From: Pseudomonas sp.
Lineage (GTDB): Bacteria > Pseudomonadota > Gammaproteobacteria > Pseudomonadales > Pseudomonadaceae
Length of the DNA stretch: 5,366 bases
NCBI GenBank assembly: GCA_003525045.1
Contig: DQGF01000573.1
Span: 26,650-32,015 of the forward strand
Direction of reading: 5' to 3'
The position numbers were made by a program, and so were the translations under genes. Positions 1 through 5,366 of this stretch are shown here, in pieces; within the stretch, counting starts at the first letter, position 1, and each line of letters starts with the position of its first letter. Below the pieces are notes generated by a model that made no database searches, was not told where the DNA came from, and worked only from the letters and a program-made list of their open reading frames with translations.

Positions 1-1478
1 GGCCTGCGCTATCCCTGGCCACGGTCGGGGTGTTGATCACCACCGGGCTGACCGGCATGGCGGCAGCCTGGTTGTTCGACCTTAATCTGATTCAGGGCCT
101 GCTGATCGGCGCTATCGTGGGTTCTACCGACGCCGCGGCCGTGTTCTCGCTGCTGGGCGGCAAGGGCCTGAACGAACGGGTGAGCGCGAGCCTGGAGATC
201 GAATCCGGTAGCAACGATCCGATGGCGGTGTTCCTTACCGTGACCCTGATTGACATGCTCGCCAGCGGCGAGACCGGCCTGCACTGGAATCTGCTGGTGC
301 ATTTGGTGCGCGAGTTTGGCATCGGCGGCGTGATCGGCCTCGGCGGCGGGTGGCTCATGCTGCAACTGGTCAACCGTATCCACTTGGCCGCCGGGCTTTA
401 TCCAATTCTGGTGGTTGCCGGCGGCCTGGTGATATTTGCCCTGACCAACGCCCTGCACGGCAGCGGCTTTCTGGCGGTGTACCTGTGCGGCCTGGTGATC
501 GGCAATCGACCGGTGCGCAGCCGACACGGCATTCTGCACATGCTCGACGGCATGGCATGGCTGGCCCAGATCGGCATGTTCCTGGTGCTGGGCCTGTTGG
601 TCACCCCCCATGACCTGCTGCCGATCGCCCTGCCGGCGCTGGGCCTGGCGCTGTGGATGATTCTGTTTGCCCGTCCGCTGTCGGTGTTGGTCGGCCTGCT
701 GCCCTTCAAGGCGTTCCATGGGCGTGAGAAAGCATTCATTTCCTGGGTTGGCCTGCGCGGCGCAGTCCCGATCATTCTGGCAGTGTTCCCGTTGATGGCG
801 GGGCTGCCCAACGCCCAGCTGTACTTCAATCTGGCGTTCTTTATCGTGCTGGTGTCGCTGCTGGTGCAAGGCACCAGCCTGCCCTGGGTGGCGAAACTTT
901 TGAAAGTGACCGTCCCGCCAGAGCCCTTGCCGATTTCCCGATCAGCCCTGGAAGTCCACGTCACCAGCGAGTGGGAACTGTTCGTTTATCGCCTCGGTGC
1001 CGAAAAATGGTGCATCGGCTCACCCCTTCGCGAACTGAAAATGCCCGAAGGTACTCGGATCGCCGCACTGTTCCGGGGTCAGCAACTGCTCCATCCGTCG
1101 GGTAGTACCGTGCTCGAAGTCGATGATTTGCTCTGTGTAATCGGCCATGAACACAACCTGCCGGCCCTTGGAAAACTCTTCAGTCAGGCGCCGCAACGGG
1201 GCCTCGATCTGCGCTTTTTCGGCGACTTCGTACTTGAAGGAGACGCCCAGCTGGCCGCGGTTGCGGCCCTGTATGGGTTGAAAGTCGAAGGCATCGATCC
1301 GGACATGACGCTGGCCCATTTCATTGCCCATAAAGTAGGCGGTGCACCGGTAGTCGGTGACCAGGTCGAATGGAACAACACCATCTGGACCGTCGCGGTC
1401 ATGGACGGGAACAAGATCGGCAAAGTGGGCGTCAGATTCCCCGAAGGAAGTCGCCCAGGTCCGGGACTCTTCCTCTAA
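1..1478 (+). CDS. cvrA: K+/H+ antiporter CvrA/NhaP2 (CPA1 family), 5'-truncated by window edge
   Basis: Inner-membrane antiporter that moves K+ (in some relatives also Na+) out in exchange for H+, used in K+ and cell-volume homeostasis. The frame is open from base 3 ([15 protein letters not shown]) to TAA at 1476-1478, giving 491 whole codons. Relatives are about 580 residues, so roughly 90 N-terminal residues lie upstream, and the in-frame GTG at 30 is internal. About ten hydrophobic segments fill positions 3-900. Family motifs are GSTDAAAVF (120-146), [12 protein letters not shown] (201-236, with the Asn-Asp pair expected in the ion-binding region) and [11 protein letters not shown] (750-782). 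A TrkA-C/RCK-C-like soluble domain (about 930-1190: [17 protein letters not shown] to [17 protein letters not shown]) is followed by a CorC/HlyC-type domain (about 1203-1475, from [22 protein letters not shown]). This cytoplasmic tail probably senses nucleotides or ions. The gene lies 34 bases before mscK with no clear terminator between them. Family assignment is firm; the preference for K+ over Na+ is inferred from the tail architecture. Confidence 0.95.
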   Translation, partial: PALSLATVGVLITTGLTGMAAAWLFDLNLIQGLLIGAIVGSTDAAAVFSLLGGKGLNERVSASLEIESGSNDPMAVFLTVTLIDMLASGETGLHWNLLVHLVREFGIGGVIGLGGGWLMLQLVNRIHLAAGLYPILVVAGGLVIFALTNALHGSGFLAVYLCGLVIGNRPVRSRHGILHMLDGMAWLAQIGMFLVLGLLVTPHDLLPIALPALGLALWMILFARPLSVLVGLLPFKAFHGREKAFISWVGLRGAVPIILAVFPLMAGLPNAQLYFNLAFFIVLVSLLVQGTSLPWVAKLLKVTVPPEPLPISRSALEVHVTSEWELFVYRLGAEKWCIGSPLRELKMPEGTRIAALFRGQQLLHPSGSTVLEVDDLLCVIGHEHNLPALGKLFSQAPQRGLDLRFFGDFVLEGDAQLAAVAALYGLKVEGIDPDMTLAHFIAHKVGGAPVVGDQVEWNNTIWTVAVMDGNKIGKVGVRFPEGSRPGPGLFL

Positions 1479-1512
1479 ACTCCATACTTCGTCTTGTTTT
1501 CGATCGGTCTCT
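1479..1512 (+). other. cvrA-mscK intergenic gap without recognisable signals
   Basis: These 34 bases separate the cvrA TAA from the mscK ATG. They are pyrimidine-rich and contain no purine-rich Shine-Dalgarno match at the usual distance from the ATG. No -35/-10 pair and no terminator hairpin followed directly by a T run could be recognised. The gap is compatible with read-through transcription from cvrA. A promoter inside the cvrA coding region cannot be excluded by eye. Confidence 0.6.
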
Positions 1513-1584
1513 ATGCCAACCCTGCGCACCTTTTTCGTCATGGCCCTGCTGGGCTTGAGTCTTTCTGTCGGTACGTTGCAAGCG
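1513..1584 (+). other. Predicted Sec signal peptide of MscK
   Basis: Residues 1-24 have a short N-region with one Arg (MPTLR), a hydrophobic core (FFVMALLGLSLSVG) and an Ala-containing end (TLQA) before AEPPSSQ, which fits signal peptidase I cleavage after LQA. This places the long coiled-coil region that follows in the periplasm, as known for MscK and related large MscS channels. It also supports the ATG at 1513 as the true start. The exact cleavage site is by eye; one residue later is also possible. Confidence 0.8.
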
Positions 1585-4500
1585 GCCGAGCCGCCGTCCA
1601 GCCAAGCCGTGCAGGCAAACCTGGACAAGATCGCCGAGCGCAAACTGCCGGAAGCCGATCAAAAAGCCCTGCAGAGTATTCTGCAAAGCACGCTGACACA
1701 GCTCACCAGCAAGCGTGATTACGAGCAGAAGCTGGTTAATCTCAAGCAACAGCTGGCCACCGCGCCAAAGCAGAACATCGAGAATCAGCGTGAACTGACT
1801 CGCCTCAAGGCCACCAGCGTGGTGCCGGTGGCGCAACGCTATGCCAAAGAGTCGATTCAGCAGCTTGAGCAATTACTGACCGAACGCTCGACCCAGCAAA
1901 GCGATCTGCAAAAAGCCCTGGCCGACGCCAACAGCCTGGTCATTACCGCCCAAACCCGCCCCGAGCGCGCCCAGGCGGAAATTTCTGCCAGCCAGACACG
2001 CATCCAGCAGATCAACAACATCCTCAAGGCCGGCAAAGACAACGGCAAGACCTTGAGCGGCGAACAACGCGACCTGCTCAATGCCGAACTCGTAGCACTC
2101 AATGCCCTGATCCCGCTGCGTCGCCAAGAACTGGCCGGCAACAGTCAGCTGCAGGATTTAGGCAACAGCCAGCATGACTTGCTCTCGGAAAAATCCGACC
2201 GTCTGGAGCGCGAAATCCAGGAACTGCAAAACCTGATCAGCCAGAAACGCCTGGCCCAGTCCCAGGAGACGGTGACCCAGCAGTCCATCGAAGCGCAGAA
2301 GTCCGGGGGCAGCGTTCTGCTGGCCACCGAAAGTGCGGCCAACCTGAAACTCTCGGACTACCTGCTCAAAAGCACCGACCGTCTCAACGAAGTCACCCAG
2401 CAGAACCTGCAGACCAAACAGCAGTTGGACAACGTGACACAGAGCGATTCAGCCCTGGATGAGCAAATCAACGTGCTCAAGGGCAGCCTGCTGCTCTCCA
2501 AAATTCTCTACAAGCAGAAACAGGGCCTGCCGCACCTCAAGGTCGACCGCGACCTGGCCGACCAGATCGCCGACATCCGCCTGTACCAGTTCGAAGTCAG
2601 CCAGCAACGGGAACTGCTGAGTAACCCGGCAACGTACGTCGATAATCTGCTGGCGACCCAGCCGCCCGAGCAAGTCACCCCACAGCTGCGCAAGAGCCTG
2701 ATGGAACTGGCCACCACTCGCGCCGACTTGCTGGAGCGACTGAACCGCGAACTGAGCGCCGTACTCAACGAATCCATCACGCTGCAACTCAATCAAAAAC
2801 AGTTGCTCAGCACCGCGCAAAGTCTCAGGGCTACGCTGGATGAGCAGATGTTCTGGATCCCCAGCAACAAGCCGCTTGATCTTGAATGGATGCGCGGCGT
2901 GCCAGAGCGCCTGCAACGCCAGGTGACGACGCTGCCGTGGGCTTCGAGCCTGAGTGAACTGGCCGACGGCCTGACCCAACGGCCGCTGCTGTTCCTGCCG
3001 CTGGCGCTGTTGATCGGAGCGTTGCTGTGGCGGCGCACGAGCTTGTACGCCCGTTTGAACAAGGTTCACCAGGACATTGGCCACTTCAAGCGCGACAGCC
3101 AGTGGCACACCCCTCAAGCGATCCTGATCAATATTTTGCTGGCGATGCCGGTCGCCCTGGGCCTGGCGTTGTGCGGCCTGGCCTTGCAGATCGACGCTCG
3201 CGGACAGAACGCCAACATGGGCGCGGCGCTGCTGCAGATGGCCCAGGCCTGGCTGGTGTTCTACACCGCCTACCGGATCCTCGCGCCGGGCGGCGTGGCC
3301 GAATTGCATTTCCGTTGGGAAAAGCCCCAGGTCGAATTCCTCCAGGGCTGGATTCGCCGGCTCGGGCTGGTGGTCATGGCCCTGGTCGCGGTGGTGGCCG
3401 TCGCCGAGCTGCAACCGGCGGCGCTGGCCGATGACGTACTTGGCATGCCGGTGGTGCTGACCTGCTACGCGTTGATGACCTGGCTGCTCAGTCGCCTGCT
3501 GGTCAGCAGCCCGACCCACGAGAATGCTTCGTTGTTCCGCAAGGCCGTGGCCATCATGTTCACCGCCCTGCCGGTCGCGTTGTTCGTGGCGGTGTGCTTC
3601 GGCTACTACTACACCGCGCTGAAACTCAGCGACCGGTTGATCAACACCCTGTACCTGCTGATGTTCTGGCTGGTGATCGAAGCCACCTTCGTGCGCGGTC
3701 TCAGCGTTGCGGCCCGACGCCTGGCCTATCAGCGCGCCCTGGCCAAACGCCAGGCCGCGAAGGAGGCTGGCGACGGCGAAGCAGTGATCGAAGAGCCGAC
3801 CCTGGACATCGAGAAGGTCAACGAACAGTCCCTGCGCCTGATCCGTCTGGCGCTGCTCGGCGGGTTCATGGCAGCGCTGTATTGGGTCTGGTCAGATCTG
3901 ATCTCGGTGTTCTCGTACCTGGACAACATCACCCTCTACGAATACACCAGTGGCACCGGCGCCAACATGAGCATGGTGCCGATCAGCATCGGCGACATGC
4001 TCGGCGCGTTGATCATCATCGGCATCACCTTTGCGCTTGCACGTAACCTGCCGGGTTTGCTGGAAGTGTTTGTGCTGTCGAAGCTGAACCTGGCTCAGGG
4101 CAGTGCCTATGCAACAACGACATTGTTGTCGTACGTGATCGCCGGTATCGGTTTCGTCTCGACCCTGTCGACCCTCGGCGTGAGCTGGGACAAGTTGCAA
4201 TGGCTGGTGGCGGCACTCTCGGTGGGCCTGGGTTTCGGCATGCAGGAGATCTTCGCCAACTTCATCTCCGGGATCATGATCCTGTTCGAACGCCCGGTGC
4301 GGATCGGCGACACCATCACCATCGGCAACCTGTCGGGCACGGTAAGCAAGATCCGCATCCGCGCCACGACCATCACCGACTTCGACCGCAAGGACATCAT
4401 CGTCCCGAACAAGACATTCATCACCGGGCAATTGATCAACTGGTCCCTGACGGACACCATCACCCGGGTGACCCTCAAGCTCGGTGTCGACTACGGTTCG

Positions 4501-4863
4501 GACCTCGACCTGGTCAAGGAACTGCTGCTCAAGGCTGCCCGGGAAAACCCACGGGTACTCAAGGAACCCGAGCCGCATGTGTACTTCCTGAACTTCGGCG
4601 AAAGCACCCTCGACCACGAGCTGCGCATGCATGTGCGCGACCTCGGTGACCGCAACCCGGTGCTTGACGAGGTCAACCGCTTCATCAACCGTGAGTTCAA
4701 GAAGCAGCACATCAACATCTCGTTCCGGCAGATGGAGGTCTACCTCAAGAATCTTCAAGGCCAGGAATACAAAATGGTGCCGATCGAAGCGGAAAACAAA
4801 ACCATTGCCCCACTGACCGATGGCAAATCGGTGCAGGAGCCGCCGGCCGCCAAGCTCGACTAA
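1513..4863 (+). CDS. mscK: Mechanosensitive channel MscK (KefA), large MscS-family channel
   Basis: Tension-gated inner-membrane channel that releases solutes on hypo-osmotic shock; E. coli MscK also depends on external K+. It has 1116 residues, close to the 1120 of E. coli MscK. The first in-frame ATG after the cvrA stop gives a good signal peptide (MPTLRTFFVMALLGLSLSVG, then TLQA|AE, cleavage near residue 24). An alternative ATG at 1540 would remove most of its N-region. Residues about 30-480 are a Gln/Leu-rich, heptad-like periplasmic region (MscS_porin type). About eleven membrane helices follow, near residues 491-506, 537-558, 570-590, 617-632, 644-664, 677-700, 708-730, 776-795, 826-843, 868-888 and 897-926. 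A charged cytoplasmic loop covers residues 737-775. The last helix is the MscS pore helix (WLVAALSVGLGFGMQEIFAN, then FISGIMILFERPVRIGD). The beta domain (ITIGNLSGTVSKIRIRATTI, DRKDIIVPNKTFITGQLINW) and the alpha/beta vestibule (ending near IN-ISFRQMEVYLKNL) complete it. The last 30 or so residues look like a variable tail. No frameshift or missing segment is visible. Confidence 0.96.
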   Translation: MPTLRTFFVMALLGLSLSVGTLQAAEPPSSQAVQANLDKIAERKLPEADQKALQSILQSTLTQLTSKRDYEQKLVNLKQQLATAPKQNIENQRELTRLKATSVVPVAQRYAKESIQQLEQLLTERSTQQSDLQKALADANSLVITAQTRPERAQAEISASQTRIQQINNILKAGKDNGKTLSGEQRDLLNAELVALNALIPLRRQELAGNSQLQDLGNSQHDLLSEKSDRLEREIQELQNLISQKRLAQSQETVTQQSIEAQKSGGSVLLATESAANLKLSDYLLKSTDRLNEVTQQNLQTKQQLDNVTQSDSALDEQINVLKGSLLLSKILYKQKQGLPHLKVDRDLADQIADIRLYQFEVSQQRELLSNPATYVDNLLATQPPEQVTPQLRKSLMELATTRADLLERLNRELSAVLNESITLQLNQKQLLSTAQSLRATLDEQMFWIPSNKPLDLEWMRGVPERLQRQVTTLPWASSLSELADGLTQRPLLFLPLALLIGALLWRRTSLYARLNKVHQDIGHFKRDSQWHTPQAILINILLAMPVALGLALCGLALQIDARGQNANMGAALLQMAQAWLVFYTAYRILAPGGVAELHFRWEKPQVEFLQGWIRRLGLVVMALVAVVAVAELQPAALADDVLGMPVVLTCYALMTWLLSRLLVSSPTHENASLFRKAVAIMFTALPVALFVAVCFGYYYTALKLSDRLINTLYLLMFWLVIEATFVRGLSVAARRLAYQRALAKRQAAKEAGDGEAVIEEPTLDIEKVNEQSLRLIRLALLGGFMAALYWVWSDLISVFSYLDNITLYEYTSGTGANMSMVPISIGDMLGALIIIGITFALARNLPGLLEVFVLSKLNLAQGSAYATTTLLSYVIAGIGFVSTLSTLGVSWDKLQWLVAALSVGLGFGMQEIFANFISGIMILFERPVRIGDTITIGNLSGTVSKIRIRATTITDFDRKDIIVPNKTFITGQLINWSLTDTITRVTLKLGVDYGSDLDLVKELLLKAARENPRVLKEPEPHVYFLNFGESTLDHELRMHVRDLGDRNPVLDEVNRFINREFKKQHINISFRQMEVYLKNLQGQEYKMVPIEAENKTIAPLTDGKSVQEPPAAKLD

Positions 4864-4874
4864 CCGGCCTATCC

Positions 4875-5366
<492 letters not shown>

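Noticed and set aside
9..869. 286-codon open frame on the minus strand, opposite cvrA
   Set aside because: Composition is His/Gln-heavy with no domain, and the opposite strand holds conserved antiporter motifs.
1445..1474. Imperfect hairpin (AGGAAG/CTTCCT with an inner bulge) at the cvrA 3' end, as a possible terminator
   Set aside because: The stem is short and bulged, it ends within the last codons of cvrA, and the nearest T-rich stretch (about 1491-1500) is some 20 bases downstream, not directly after the stem.
1357..1512. N-terminal extension of MscK by 52 residues into cvrA
   Set aside because: The extension overlaps the conserved cvrA C-terminus in another frame, is Ser/Thr/Arg-rich like an off-frame translation, and would place the signal peptide internally.
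2449..3519. 356-codon open frame on the minus strand, opposite mscK
   Set aside because: The translation is a Gln/Arg/His-rich, low-information product, and the + strand encodes convincing MscK membrane helices. It is a compositional shadow.
4117..4132. Perfect inverted repeat ACGACA-TTGT-TGTCGT inside mscK
   Set aside because: It is only 6 bases per arm, lies in coding sequence for a membrane helix, has no nearby start site or partner, and is readily explained by chance.

Overview
The window reads as ordinary core chromosome of a fluorescent-type Pseudomonas. The DNA is GC-rich, with G or C favoured at third codon positions. All three genes resemble pseudomonad proteins, and from memory the gene order (K+/H+ antiporter, MscK, SelO) matches a conserved block in that genus (PA5021-PA5023 in P. 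aeruginosa PAO1). The genus call is inference; no search was run.

Layout, all on the + strand. (1) Positions 1-1478 hold the 3' five-sixths or so of a CPA1-family K+/H+ antiporter (CvrA/NhaP2): most of the membrane exchanger domain, a TrkA-C/RCK-C domain and a CorC/HlyC-type C-terminal domain. (2) After a 34-base gap, 1513-4863 is a complete 1116-residue MscK (KefA) mechanosensitive channel with a signal peptide, a large coiled-coil periplasmic domain, about eleven membrane helices and the MscS pore and cytoplasmic domain. (3) After a 48-base gap, 4912-5366 is the first 151 codons of SelO (YdiU), a pseudokinase-fold protein AMP-transferase. It starts at TTG and is cut by the window end.

The short gaps, common strand and absence of a recognisable intrinsic terminator suggest that the three genes can be read as one transcript. 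The first two fit one theme, K+ and turgor control: the antiporter expels K+ in exchange for H+, and MscK opens under membrane tension in a way tuned by external K+. SelO belongs to stress-linked protein AMPylation, and its link to the other two is only positional.

I saw no mobile element, tRNA, rRNA, CRISPR array or long repeat, and nothing that looks like an undescribed system. The best small-scale signal is an inverted repeat just before selO whose 3' arm runs into the selO ribosome-binding site, next to a weak TTG start.
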